18,148 bases of DNA from Chloroflexi bacterium RBG_16_56_11 (GCA_001796865.1 MGNQ01000013.1:14745-32892); one strand, 5' to 3'. Shown: positions 7,696 to 15,173, numbered from the stretch's first letter. The notes: generated from the sequence alone by a model not told the origin. Program-made: numbers and translations.

Positions 7696-7714
7696 TTGAC
7701 GTATATGATATAAT
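7696..7714 (+). promoter_or_regulatory. Promoter of IclR-1 (extended -10)
   Basis: TATAAT (7709-7714) is preceded by TG plus one base, an extended -10. A TTGACG (7696-7701) lies only 7 nt upstream of it, too close to be a -35. The same arrangement recurs at two other promoters in the window. The predicted start is near 7721, leaving a very short leader without a Shine-Dalgarno. Confidence 0.5.
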
Positions 7715-7736
7715 AAATCCAATAAAATACAGATAC

Positions 7737-8594
7737 ATGAATAATAGTTCTAATATACGGAACGATACCCCCGACAGCCAGAAGAGACGTACCGGCTCGA
7801 TCGCCCACGCCAGCGATGTACTGGTCTGCCTGAGCAACGACATTCACACGGTGACCGACATCTCCCGGCAATGCCACCTCGGCAAATCGACGGTGCACCG
7901 TGTGCTTAAGCTCCTGGAACAGTCCTGGCTGGTGGTCCAGGACACCTCGAGCCGCCGCTACTACCTCGGGCCCCTGGTCACCCGGCTGGCATCCAATCCG
8001 GTGACCATGCACGAGTACCTCCTGATGTTCGCCGGGGAGGAGATGAAGCAGCTCTCGCGTTTATCCGAGGACACGGTGGCGCTGGATATCATGATAGGCA
8101 TACGCCAATTCTCTCTCCGCGAAATACCCAGCCGGCACGACCTGAGGGTGACCCAGGAACGCAGAATGGGGCCGGTGAGGAGCGGGGCTTCGGCCAAGGT
8201 GCTCCTCTCTCAGCTCAATGATAAACAGCTTCGGGCGGCCCTGGAGGATATCGAGGTCGCGCCGGATACGGACCGCACGGTGACCAACAAGGAACACCTC
8301 ATGGCGCAGATTAAAGAGGTACGCGTGAAAGAGTATGCCATCACCTACGGAGAAAAAATCGCCGGGGCATTATGCATCTCCGCGCCGGTGAAAAACTACA
8401 GCTTGCCGGTGGCCCTGAGCGTCGTCGGACCGGAGAGCCGTCTCCATCCGAAGGCCGGTGAAGTCCTCGAAGCACTGCGGGCGGCGGTCACCCGCATCTC
8501 CCAGAAATTGCAGGCGTTCCCGGAAAAAATGGCCACCGGTCCGTCGCGGCAGGGTCGTCCCGCCGCCGCAGAGACTAAACTTCCTCGCCCTTAA
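7737..8594 (+). CDS. IclR-family transcriptional regulator 1
   Basis: This 285-residue protein has an N-terminal winged helix-turn-helix (about 20-80) and a C-terminal IclR ligand-binding domain (about 90-265). The recognition helix region LGKSTVHRVLKLLE (48-61) is followed by the RRYYLGPL wing (73-80). The effector domain carries GYAIT-like and APVKNY segments usual for the family. IclR proteins are dimeric repressors or activators of catabolic operons that respond to small organic ligands. The gene converges with SDR-1, with only 3 nt between stops, so the transcripts must overlap or terminate within each other. The ATG at 7737 has no Shine-Dalgarno, and a predicted operator (7747-7763) lies over codons 4-9, which suggests autoregulation. 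It is clearly paralogous to the IclR at 14310. After about residue 265 the tail is Pro/Arg/Ala-rich and poorly conserved. Confidence 0.92.
   Translation: MNNSSNIRNDTPDSQKRRTGSIAHASDVLVCLSNDIHTVTDISRQCHLGKSTVHRVLKLLEQSWLVVQDTSSRRYYLGPLVTRLASNPVTMHEYLLMFAGEEMKQLSRLSEDTVALDIMIGIRQFSLREIPSRHDLRVTQERRMGPVRSGASAKVLLSQLNDKQLRAALEDIEVAPDTDRTVTNKEHLMAQIKEVRVKEYAITYGEKIAGALCISAPVKNYSLPVALSVVGPESRLHPKAGEVLEALRAAVTRISQKLQAFPEKMATGPSRQGRPAAAETKLPRP
7747..7763. promoter_or_regulatory. Predicted IclR operator, site 2 (over the IclR-1 start)
   Basis: GTTCTAATATACGGAAC differs by one base from site 4 upstream of IclR-2. Its GTTC/GAAC arms are symmetric. It lies within the first codons of IclR-1, about +27 to +43 from the predicted transcript start, where binding would block elongation. 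Confidence 0.6.
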
Positions 8595-8597
8595 ACG

Positions 8598-9374
8598 TTA
8601 CGGGGTGCCCCGGTTCGGCATCCCGCCGCCCACGCAGAGCCTGTCCGCGGTGATATATGACGATTCATCCGAGGCGAAGAACAGGGCCGCGGCGGCGATG
8701 TCGTCCACCGTGCCTTCGCGCTTCAGCGGAATGCCCTTGGCCAGCTCGCCCATGAACGCGTCGAGGTCTTTGATGGAAGGCGGGGCGAAATCGCGTGTCA
8801 TGTCCGTCCGTATCATCCCCGGGAGAATCGAGTTGACCGTGACGTTATACTTGGCCATCTCCAGGGCGAAACAGCTGGTGACGTGCAGGGCTCCGGCCTT
8901 AGCGGCGGCGTAGTGGATGGCGACAGGACTGGGCGATATCCCCGCCAGTGACGAAATGACGACAATCTTGCCGTAGTTGTTGGCCTTCATGTGGGGCGCG
9001 ATGGCCTGGAAACACAAGAAGATGCCCTTCATGTTGACCGCCACGACGCTGTCGTATTCCTGCTCGGAGATGTCGTTAATCAGCTTCGGCGGCTTGCCGA
9101 TTCCGGCGCAATACACCATGATATCCAGCTTTTTAAATTTGGCGATGGTTTTGGCCACCGTCTCCTTCACCCCGGCGCTGCTGGTGACGTCGCAGTGGAA
9201 GTAGACAGCGTCTTTGCCGGCTTTCTTGATATCGGCCGCGGTTTTTTCGCCTTCCTTATCGAGGACATCGGCGATGGCTGAAGAGCATCCTTCCGCGGCG
9301 AAGCGGAGAGCGATAGCCCTCCCCATACCCCTTGCCCCCCCGAAAACCAGAGCTACCCTGTTTTTAAGCTGCAT
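8598..9374 (-). CDS. Short-chain dehydrogenase/reductase 1 (SDR)
   Basis: This 258-residue classical SDR has a Rossmann fold. The cofactor loop is FGGARGMG (11-18), with Phe where most members have Thr. D62-V63 contacts the adenine. The usual NNAG is YCAG (88-91). Catalytic residues are Asn114, Ser142, Tyr155 and Lys159 (YAAAK). The likely reaction is NAD(P)-linked oxidation of a secondary alcohol or reduction of a ketone; the substrate cannot be read from sequence. AGGAGG lies 6 nt before the ATG. It is the last gene of the flavoprotein operon, 185 nt after FAD oxidase-1, with hairpin repeats in the gap. It converges with IclR-1. Asp36 (IADVLD) at the end of the second strand suggests preference for NAD over NADP. 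Confidence 0.92.
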   Translation of the reverse strand: MQLKNRVALVFGGARGMGRAIALRFAAEGCSSAIADVLDKEGEKTAADIKKAGKDAVYFHCDVTSSAGVKETVAKTIAKFKKLDIMVYCAGIGKPPKLINDISEQEYDSVVAVNMKGIFLCFQAIAPHMKANNYGKIVVISSLAGISPSPVAIHYAAAKAGALHVTSCFALEMAKYNVTVNSILPGMIRTDMTRDFAPPSIKDLDAFMGELAKGIPLKREGTVDDIAAAALFFASDESSYITADRLCVGGGMPNRGTP

Positions 9375-9406
9375 TTATCTCCTCCTGACAAAAATTTCCT
9401 GAATCT

Positions 9407-9481
9407 TCTCTCCCCTTGCGGGAGAGAGCCAGAGTGAGGGGTATTTTCACCATCACTTTGCCTCTCTCATCAAGGGAGAGG
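9407..9481. repeat. Tandem hairpin repeat (REP/BIME-like) between FAD oxidase-1 and SDR-1
   Basis: Two purine/pyrimidine hairpins follow each other. TCTCTCCC/GGGAGAGA has a 5-nt loop (9407-9427), and CCTCTCTC/GGGAGAGG has a 5-nt loop and one G-T pair (9461-9481). A related CTCTCC...GGAG piece follows near 9502. The words resemble dispersed intergenic repeats that I recall from many bacterial genomes. In the operon transcript they may stabilise mRNA ends or partly terminate before SDR-1. Confidence 0.55.
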
Positions 9482-9559
9482 AATGTTTTCATTCAAGCCT
9501 CTCTCCACCTGGAGTATGGTATTTTTCAAACGCTTCGCTCACTCAAAACGATTGACTGA

Positions 9560-11122
9560 TTATTTTTCTTCTTTCGCCGTGATATAGTTGGAGGACTCCG
9601 AGGCCTGGCCGGGGTCGAAGTTTTTCTTGATTTTCCGCAGCAGCAGGTGGTAGTTGCCAACGTTCGGCCCGTACATATCGTGCAAGGCGTCGCTCCAGAC
9701 GTGGTGCGGCACCCCGAAACGCCCCTCGATGGCCGTCTTATTGGCCTCCCGGCTGAGCATGCCCTGTACCCTGGCAATATGGTCCGGGCCGGCCGGATTA
9801 TACCGGATCAGGATTTCGCCGTGGCCGGTATGCCCGTGCTCGATTGACTGGATAAAGGGATGCGTGAAATCGTCCATGATGAGGCCCTGGTCGATAAGCT
9901 GCTGCTTGAGATGGGAGGTGTGCAGGATATAGCGGGTCATGAGCGGGAAGACGTCCGAGCCTCCCACCGTGCCCCCGCCCCAGCCGGTGGCGCGGGACGT
10001 CTCGCGGATGGAGCCGGTGATGCGGATAAACCGCCAGGCGAAGCCGGCGCCCATCACCGGGTCTTCCACGTCCTTGAGCGACATGGCGCCGGTCTCGGCC
10101 ATAATTTGCTCCAGCGTCCGTTTCTTGTAGTCGAAGTCCAGGGCCGAGTTGCCGACGATTATCAACAGGAAGCCCACGCCCTGCACCTGGCCGGCGAACC
10201 TCTTGAGATAGTCCAGGTCTTCCTGGTTGTCCGTGGCGATATTGGAGGCCATCATGGCAGCGTTAAATCCCATGAGCGTATAGCCAATTTCCGCCTCGCC
10301 GACACGCCGCACCGCCTCGAAGGCGTCGTCAATATCTTTAAAAGAGAGATAGCGTATCATGAAGTTCGGCGGCATTTCGGGGTGGGTGTATTTCGGGCAG
10401 ACGCCGTCGACGCGCCAGGCGGCGGGGCCCGGCCAGTGATACACCTTCACGGCGCCGGCGGTAAAGACCCCCAGCCCGGCCAGCGGCGTGGTATTGCCGC
10501 GGATGATGCCCCTTAGAGAGGGGCCCGGGCCGTCGCCGCAGAACCAGTCTCCGTGCGAGCCGAGCGAGCCCAGCCGGACAATCTCGCCGTCGCCGGTGAC
10601 CCACTCGACGGCCAGCAGGTTCCGCTCGGTGTAGCTGCCGCTCTGGCTCATGTGCCCCAGCCCCACATGGGACGCCAGCGGCATGACGGAGCAGTTGGCG
10701 CCGGCGCCGCACTGGTTGCAGGTCAGGCCCCGCTTCATCAGCTCGGCCTGGAGCTGCGCGCCGACCACGTACGGCTCGATGGCCGCGTACATGCCCTTTT
10801 CGTTGATTTCCAGGATGCGGTTCATCCGCCGCAGATCCAGCTTGATGCAGTTCGGCCCGACGGGGTCGCAGTAAAGCCAGCCGGTGCTGGAGGCTTTATA
10901 CTGCACCTTGTGCCGGTTGCAGAGTCTCACTATCGCCTGGACCTCGGCGGTACTGGCCGGGAGGGCGACGGCTTCAAACCTGGGGAGATACGTAACCTTG
11001 TCGGGCATCGTTTTACGGCGGATGGGAAATGAATAAGACTCGGTGACCACCGGGTCTTCGGAAACGTTCTCCGCGCCCAGGATTCCTTCCAAGGACCAAT
11101 AAAAATCTCTCGCTAAGGCCAT
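9560..11122 (-). CDS. FAD-binding oxidoreductase 1 (PCMH/GlcD-like)
   Basis: This 520-residue flavoprotein belongs to the FAD-binding PCMH (vanillyl-alcohol-oxidase/GlcD) superfamily. The FAD domain spans about 43-228: LPASTAEVQAIVRLCNRH (54-71), the ASSTGW loop (78-82), GSYTERNLL (162-170), VTGDGEIVRLGS (175-186) and GNTTPLAGLGVFT (209-221). A substrate/cap domain follows and ends in a K-NFDPG segment. The family oxidises 2-hydroxyacids, phenolic alcohols or alditols. Unusual is a cysteine cluster in the FAD domain, C135-x2-C138-x5-C144, with further cysteines at 68, 85, 92 and 195. AAGGAGG lies 9 nt before the ATG. The operon order (FAD oxidase-2, Fe-S protein, this gene) recalls glycolate oxidase GlcD/GlcE/GlcF. 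The protein is cytosolic, with no signal peptide. The substrate is unknown. Confidence 0.88.
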   Translation of the reverse strand: MALARDFYWSLEGILGAENVSEDPVVTESYSFPIRRKTMPDKVTYLPRFEAVALPASTAEVQAIVRLCNRHKVQYKASSTGWLYCDPVGPNCIKLDLRRMNRILEINEKGMYAAIEPYVVGAQLQAELMKRGLTCNQCGAGANCSVMPLASHVGLGHMSQSGSYTERNLLAVEWVTGDGEIVRLGSLGSHGDWFCGDGPGPSLRGIIRGNTTPLAGLGVFTAGAVKVYHWPGPAAWRVDGVCPKYTHPEMPPNFMIRYLSFKDIDDAFEAVRRVGEAEIGYTLMGFNAAMMASNIATDNQEDLDYLKRFAGQVQGVGFLLIIVGNSALDFDYKKRTLEQIMAETGAMSLKDVEDPVMGAGFAWRFIRITGSIRETSRATGWGGGTVGGSDVFPLMTRYILHTSHLKQQLIDQGLIMDDFTHPFIQSIEHGHTGHGEILIRYNPAGPDHIARVQGMLSREANKTAIEGRFGVPHHVWSDALHDMYGPNVGNYHLLLRKIKKNFDPGQASESSNYITAKEEK

Positions 11123-11155
11123 TTTTCACGCCCTCCTTGAGAAGAGATAATTAAA

Positions 11156-11224
11156 GTCATTCTGAGCAAAGCGAAGAATCCGCCCCCACCGCTCCACCTG
11201 GATTCCCGCCTGCGCGGGAATGAC
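11156..11224. repeat. 69-bp MITE-like repeat with 7-bp terminal inverted repeats
   Basis: The element begins GTCATTC (11156-11162) and ends GAATGAC (11218-11224). It combines the word TCTGAGCAAAGCGAAGAATC with a perfect hairpin, ATTCCCGC-CTGC-GCGGGAAT (11202-11221). Both halves resemble common dispersed intergenic repeats, the first of a kind I associate with Dehalococcoidia. It sits between the Fe-S gene and FAD oxidase-1 and would be transcribed inside the operon. No T-run follows the hairpin, so it is not a classical terminator. Confidence 0.6.
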
Positions 11225-11238
11225 ATCAAAACAATCCA

Positions 11239-12507
11239 TCAGACTGCCCTGGCCAGCAGCTCGACGACGTCAAAGACCTTGAGATTACTGCCTCTTTCCT
11301 TGATAGCGCCGTTGAAATTCTTGACGCACCAGGGACAGGCGGTGGTGATGGCCTGCGCCTCCGTAGCTTCAGCTTCAGCTACTCTCTCCAGGGCCGTCCA
11401 CATGGAGAAGTCAGGATTGGACTCGCTGACACCGCCGCCGGCGCCGCAGCACCAGGCGTACTCCTTTATCCGGCCCATCTCCACAAGCTTCAGGCCGGGG
11501 ATGCTTTTCAGGACAGCGCGCGGCGGCTCGTAGACACCGTAGGTGCCCCGGCGGAACTCTTTACGCGGCTCGAAGATGCGGATATGCCCCGGGACCTCCC
11601 GGCCCTGCCAGTGTATGAACGGCTCCCCCAGCCGGCCGAGATGGCATGGGTCGTGGTAAGTCACCGTTATGTCAAGTCGTTTCTTCGGAGTCAGTTTCCC
11701 GGCTTTTATCAGGTTGTCGAGGTACTCGGTGACATGCAGCACCTCCAGGTCGCCCTTGAGGTCGAACTTATCGTAGAGCACCTTGAAAGCGTGATAGCCA
11801 TCGGCGCAGCCGGTCACCAGGGTCTTCGCGCCGGACTTTGTAATCATCGCCATGTTCTTCCTGGCCTGGTTCAGGAAATCCTCCTGGTAGCCCATCTGGT
11901 AGGCCCGCCCGCCGCAGCATGTCTCCTTCTCGCCGGCAATGCCGAAATCGACGTCGGCCTTTTGCAGGAGTTTCACAATCGATTTTGCCTGCTTCCACAT
12001 GTCTTTGTTAAAGCTCGTCAGGCACCCGGCGTGATAGATGACATCCACCTTTTCCGCGGTGCAGTCCTTGAGTCCCAGCCCCGCCGCCCAGTCGCCGCGT
12101 TTAATTCTGGCGCCGGGCACCATCGTGCCCTGTTTCCGCAGGCTGTTGACGACTTTATCCAGGTCGGGGCTGGTGTGGCCTTCTTTCACGGCCTTTATCC
12201 GGGTCTCGTATATCGGCTCGATGACCTCCATGTCCATGGCATATTTGCAGGAGACGTCGCAGGCGCCGCAGACCTGGCAGTTGTACATCACCTCGATGAA
12301 CTTCTCCGAGAAACCTATCCGGTCCTCCAGCAGGGCCACGCCGTTGACCATGCGCCCGCCGCCGGAGTAGGTATGGAAGTTGTACCGCGATATGCTGGGG
12401 CAGACGTTGACCGGCTGGTAACCACTCACCTTTTCAAACGGCATGAACTTACAGGCGGAGCACCGGCGGCACGTCTCCATTTCGTTCCTCAAATCTTCCA
12501 GGGCCAT
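11239..12507 (-). CDS. Two-[4Fe-4S] CCG-domain oxidoreductase subunit (GlcF/HdrD-like)
   Basis: This 422-residue protein has two N-terminal [4Fe-4S] ferredoxin motifs followed by two cysteine-rich CCG domains. Cluster 1 uses C13-x2-C16-x2-C19 and C36-P; cluster 2 uses C77-x2-C80-x2-C83-x3-C87. CCG domain 1 has C162, CC197-198 and C234; domain 2 has C288, CC353-354 and C391/C394. This is the layout of GlcF, GlpC, LutA-type and HdrD proteins, which carry electrons from a flavoprotein to quinone, menaquinone or thiol/disulfide acceptors. No transmembrane helix is present, so membrane attachment would need a partner. GGGAGGG lies 6 nt before the ATG. It sits between two FAD oxidases with gaps of 61 and 116 nt, which strongly suggests one electron-transfer complex. 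All expected cysteines appear intact. Confidence 0.92.
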   Translation of the reverse strand: MALEDLRNEMETCRRCSACKFMPFEKVSGYQPVNVCPSISRYNFHTYSGGGRMVNGVALLEDRIGFSEKFIEVMYNCQVCGACDVSCKYAMDMEVIEPIYETRIKAVKEGHTSPDLDKVVNSLRKQGTMVPGARIKRGDWAAGLGLKDCTAEKVDVIYHAGCLTSFNKDMWKQAKSIVKLLQKADVDFGIAGEKETCCGGRAYQMGYQEDFLNQARKNMAMITKSGAKTLVTGCADGYHAFKVLYDKFDLKGDLEVLHVTEYLDNLIKAGKLTPKKRLDITVTYHDPCHLGRLGEPFIHWQGREVPGHIRIFEPRKEFRRGTYGVYEPPRAVLKSIPGLKLVEMGRIKEYAWCCGAGGGVSESNPDFSMWTALERVAEAEATEAQAITTACPWCVKNFNGAIKERGSNLKVFDVVELLARAV

Positions 12508-12568
12508 TTCAATCCCTCCCGGTCCGGTTGTTAATCAGTCGTCGTTTGTCAGAATTATTTGACCGGCT

Positions 12569-14035
12569 TCAAAAACACAACTTGCCAGGGTTCATGATAT
12601 TATCCGGGTCCAGAATCGACTTCACCTTTTTCAGGGCGGCCACGGTGGCGGCGTCCCGGTTCATGATGATGGCGGTGCTTTCCCCATAAGGTCGGGAAAA
12701 GAACGCCCCCCTGTCCATGAGCTTCCTCACCGCGATTATCGACAATTTTTTCACCTTATCGACTTCGCTCGTGCTGGCGGGTTGGTAGAACAGGTTGAAC
12801 TCGACGTGGTAGTTGACGCCCTGGACGATGGGCTGGACATATACCCCCATGTCGGTAGTGGCGTATCCTACGGCTGAGGCCTCGTCAAACATCGTCTTGA
12901 TAAGCTCTCCCACCTTCTGGAAATCGGCTATGAAGAAGATATCATGACAGGCCCAGCCGCCGGGCTGCTTCCAGGAAAAATCACCGGGCGGCCCTTGCAC
13001 CGCCTTGAGCAGCTCGAAAGCCGATATCCCACCCAGCGAGTGGCCTGGCTCCAGCCCGACCCTCTGGGACAGGTCTTTGATGTCCGTCGTCTGGCCCCTG
13101 ACGCGGTCCTCGGGGAAATAGTCGTAACCGGCCACGTTATAGAAGAGGACCCAGGTCGGCAGTGCCCCCTTTATCCGGCGATACTCCTCAGGGCTTCCCT
13201 TCGCCACGATTGTGGCCAGCCCCGTGCTGTTCAATACGAAGCACTCGTTGGGGAGCCTGAGCCGTATCAGCCAGTGGACCATTTCCATGATTTTCTCGAG
13301 GTCTGTGGAGCCGACCAGGAAGGGCTCTTCCAGTTTCGGGAGGAGCTCGCACCGGGCCGAGGCCCAGGTAACGATTCCCATGCTCCCCTGGGAGCCCTGG
13401 ATAACCCGGTACCAGGAAGCGGAGGAAGGCCCGGCCGCCTCTTTCTGCGCCCCGCCCGCCGCCCATTGCTCTTCCAGGGTGCCCGGGCCGGCGGCCGCCC
13501 CGGTGCGGAACGCGGCGCCGCTCCCCAGTACTATTTCCACGTCCGCCAGGGGGTCGGCGATGTCCCAGTGGTACTTTGGCATGACGACCGGCTCCCTCTC
13601 CAGCATGCTGCCGATGACCGACTTGTTCCGGCGGGGCAGGAGCGGCATGTTCAGCCGGAGGCCCTCCGCGGCCACGGCGGGAATCAACTCGCCGAAGGTC
13701 ACGCCCGGCTCGAACATGGCTACCCTGTTGTAGCGGTCGACCCGGATGATTTTCTTCAGGCCGCTCAAATCCACGATAACGGCCCCCCCGACGCCGGGGA
13801 CCGTATCGCCCCGCCGGTGAGGAGGCCCCGAGCTGACCGGCACCAGGGGCAGGCGGGCCTCCCGGGCGAGGTTGACTATCCGGGCGACCCCGCCGGCGTC
13901 GGTCGGTCTGACCACCACATCCGGTCTCACGGAGTTTACGAAACTCGAATCCTTAGAGTAAGCTTCAAGAGTCGCCCGGTCACTGATGACGTTGTCGGCG
14001 CCCAATGCTTCGATTAACCGGCCCGTATCAACCAT
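12569..14035 (-). CDS. FAD-binding oxidoreductase 2 (PCMH/GlcD-like)
   Basis: This 488-residue flavoprotein starts at the ATG at 14035 with GGGAGG just upstream; an in-frame start at 14059 would add eight residues and swallow the ribosome site. The FAD-binding PCMH domain spans about 37-230. It includes VVRPTDAGGVARIVNLAREA (41-60), the pyrophosphate loop PVSSGPPHRRGD (66-77), the GAVIVDLSGLKKI strand (84-96), FEPGVTFGEL (108-117) and QGSQGSMGIVT (213-223). The C-terminus DPDNIMNPGK (476-485) is the standard end of FAD-linked oxidases. It is the first gene of the operon and faces IclR-2 across a divergent promoter region. It is probably the catalytic flavoprotein that passes electrons to the Fe-S protein 61 nt downstream. 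2-Hydroxyacid or phenolic substrates are plausible by family; none can be assigned. It is not a tandem copy of FAD oxidase-1; the two share only the fold. Confidence 0.9.
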   Translation of the reverse strand: MVDTGRLIEALGADNVISDRATLEAYSKDSSFVNSVRPDVVVRPTDAGGVARIVNLAREARLPLVPVSSGPPHRRGDTVPGVGGAVIVDLSGLKKIIRVDRYNRVAMFEPGVTFGELIPAVAAEGLRLNMPLLPRRNKSVIGSMLEREPVVMPKYHWDIADPLADVEIVLGSGAAFRTGAAAGPGTLEEQWAAGGAQKEAAGPSSASWYRVIQGSQGSMGIVTWASARCELLPKLEEPFLVGSTDLEKIMEMVHWLIRLRLPNECFVLNSTGLATIVAKGSPEEYRRIKGALPTWVLFYNVAGYDYFPEDRVRGQTTDIKDLSQRVGLEPGHSLGGISAFELLKAVQGPPGDFSWKQPGGWACHDIFFIADFQKVGELIKTMFDEASAVGYATTDMGVYVQPIVQGVNYHVEFNLFYQPASTSEVDKVKKLSIIAVRKLMDRGAFFSRPYGESTAIIMNRDAATVAALKKVKSILDPDNIMNPGKLCF

Positions 14036-14064
14036 ATTTCCCTCCCGCCGTATCGGCACAGATT

Positions 14065-14081
14065 GTTCCGGTAATTCGAAC
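14065..14081. promoter_or_regulatory. Predicted IclR operator, site 3 (FAD oxidase-2 leader)
   Basis: GTTCCGGTAATTCGAAC carries the same GTTC...GAAC arms and 17-bp length as the other sites. It lies about +18 to +34 from the predicted minus-strand transcript start and just upstream of the FAD oxidase-2 ribosome site. A shorter GTTCCTTCGAAAC at 14086-14098 could be a second, weaker half-site pair at the start point. Confidence 0.55.
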
Positions 14082-14105
14082 TAATGTTCCTTCGAAACCC
14101 GATTT

Positions 14106-14125
14106 ATTATATCATAGTGTGTCAA
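14106..14125 (-). promoter_or_regulatory. Promoter of the FAD oxidase/Fe-S operon (extended -10)
   Basis: On the minus strand TATAAT (14106-14111) is preceded by TGA, an extended -10. TTGACA (14120-14125) lies 8 nt upstream of it. The 16-nt string TATGATATAATAAATC here (14101-14116) is identical to 7704-7719 upstream of IclR-1. The predicted start is near 14099. Confidence 0.55.
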
Positions 14126-14181
14126 GATTGCATTGTACGGGCACCAACAGCATATTTTGGGATATCCCGGCTAAATAATCA

Positions 14182-14201
14182 TTGACAGAATGTGCTATAA
14201 T
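14182..14201 (+). promoter_or_regulatory. Promoter of IclR-2/SDR-2 (extended -10)
   Basis: TATAAT (14196-14201) is preceded by TGC, an extended -10. TTGACA (14182-14187) lies 8 nt upstream of it, as at the opposing promoter. The predicted start is near 14208, leaving a leader of about 100 nt that contains operator site 4. Confidence 0.55.
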
Positions 14202-14227
14202 AGTTACTTGATTTACCGGGAACACAA

Positions 14228-14244
14228 GTTCTAATATTCGGAAC
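14228..14244. promoter_or_regulatory. Predicted IclR operator, site 4 (IclR-2 leader)
   Basis: GTTCTAATATTCGGAAC is nearly identical to site 2 (one base different). It is centred about 28 nt downstream of the predicted transcript start, a repressor-like position. Confidence 0.6.
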
Positions 14245-14309
14245 AGGCCAGCACGAGCGGGAAAAACAGGCAACCTAATATAACACTTTGGGAGGACTAT
14301 CCGCCAGTC

Positions 14310-15158
14310 ATGGTACACGGCACTCAGTCCGCCAGCCCGCAGAAATCGGAGAAGCCGACCGGCTCGATTGCCCACGCCACGGATATTCTTCTCTGCCTGA
14401 ATGACGATATCCACACGGTAACCAGCATCCACCGGCAGAGCAACCTGAGCAAGTCCACCGTGCACCGGGTGCTCAAGCTTCTCGAGGAGTCCTCCCTCGT
14501 CGTCGAGGACACCATCAACCGGCGCTATTACCTGGGCCCATTAGTCGGCCAGCTCGCGGCCAATCCCATCACGGCGCACAAAAGACTGATTATGTGCGCC
14601 ATCGACGAGATGAAACGCCTGTCCCACGTCACCGAAGAGACGGTCGCCATGGACACGATGATGGGGACCCAGTATTACTCACTGCACGAGGTCCCCAGCC
14701 GGCACGACCTCAAGGTCACCCAGGAAAATAAGAAGATAGGCCCTCTCTTTACTGGCCTCTATGCCGGGGCGACGGTTAAAGTGCTACTTTCGCAGTTCAA
14801 CGACGAAAAGCTAAAAATAATCCTGGAGAACATCGATGTCTTCGCGGAAACAGAGCGGACCGTGACGGACAAGGGCCTGCTGATGGCCCAGATTAGAGAA
14901 ATCAGACAAAGAGGCTACGCCCTGAGTTACGGAGAGAGAGTGGTCGGCACGCTGTGCATGGCGGCGCCCGTGAAAAACTACATTTTACCGGTCATGCTCT
15001 GTGTTGTCGGCCCGGAGAGCCGCCTCCAACCCAAGGTAAAGGACGCGCTTAAAGAGCTCCGGGACAGCGCCAACCGCATCTCCGCCAGCGTGGCTGCTAT
15101 CTTCCGTGAAAAGGCCGATAATATCGTGATAAGGAACCGACAATGGACCTGGGTTTAA
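14310..15158 (+). CDS. IclR-family transcriptional regulator 2
   Basis: This 282-residue IclR protein has a winged helix-turn-helix (about 18-80) and an effector domain (about 90-270). Its recognition region LSKSTVHRVLKLLEESSLVV is nearly the same as that of IclR-1, as is the wing RRYYLGPL, so both should read similar DNA. The effector domains differ more, which would fit different ligands: EVPSRHDLKVTQENKKIGPL here against EIPSRHDLRVTQERRMGPV in IclR-1. The ATG at 14310 is 15 nt after a GGGAGG, an unusually long distance, and no better start is visible. SDR-2 follows after 15 nt, so they form one operon. The gene is divergent from FAD oxidase-2, the standard layout for a regulator and its target. 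It may repress or activate; operator positions downstream of the starts favour repression. Confidence 0.92.
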   Translation: MVHGTQSASPQKSEKPTGSIAHATDILLCLNDDIHTVTSIHRQSNLSKSTVHRVLKLLEESSLVVEDTINRRYYLGPLVGQLAANPITAHKRLIMCAIDEMKRLSHVTEETVAMDTMMGTQYYSLHEVPSRHDLKVTQENKKIGPLFTGLYAGATVKVLLSQFNDEKLKIILENIDVFAETERTVTDKGLLMAQIREIRQRGYALSYGERVVGTLCMAAPVKNYILPVMLCVVGPESRLQPKVKDALKELRDSANRISASVAAIFREKADNIVIRNRQWTWV

Positions 15159-15173
15159 AATGAAGGAGGAAAC

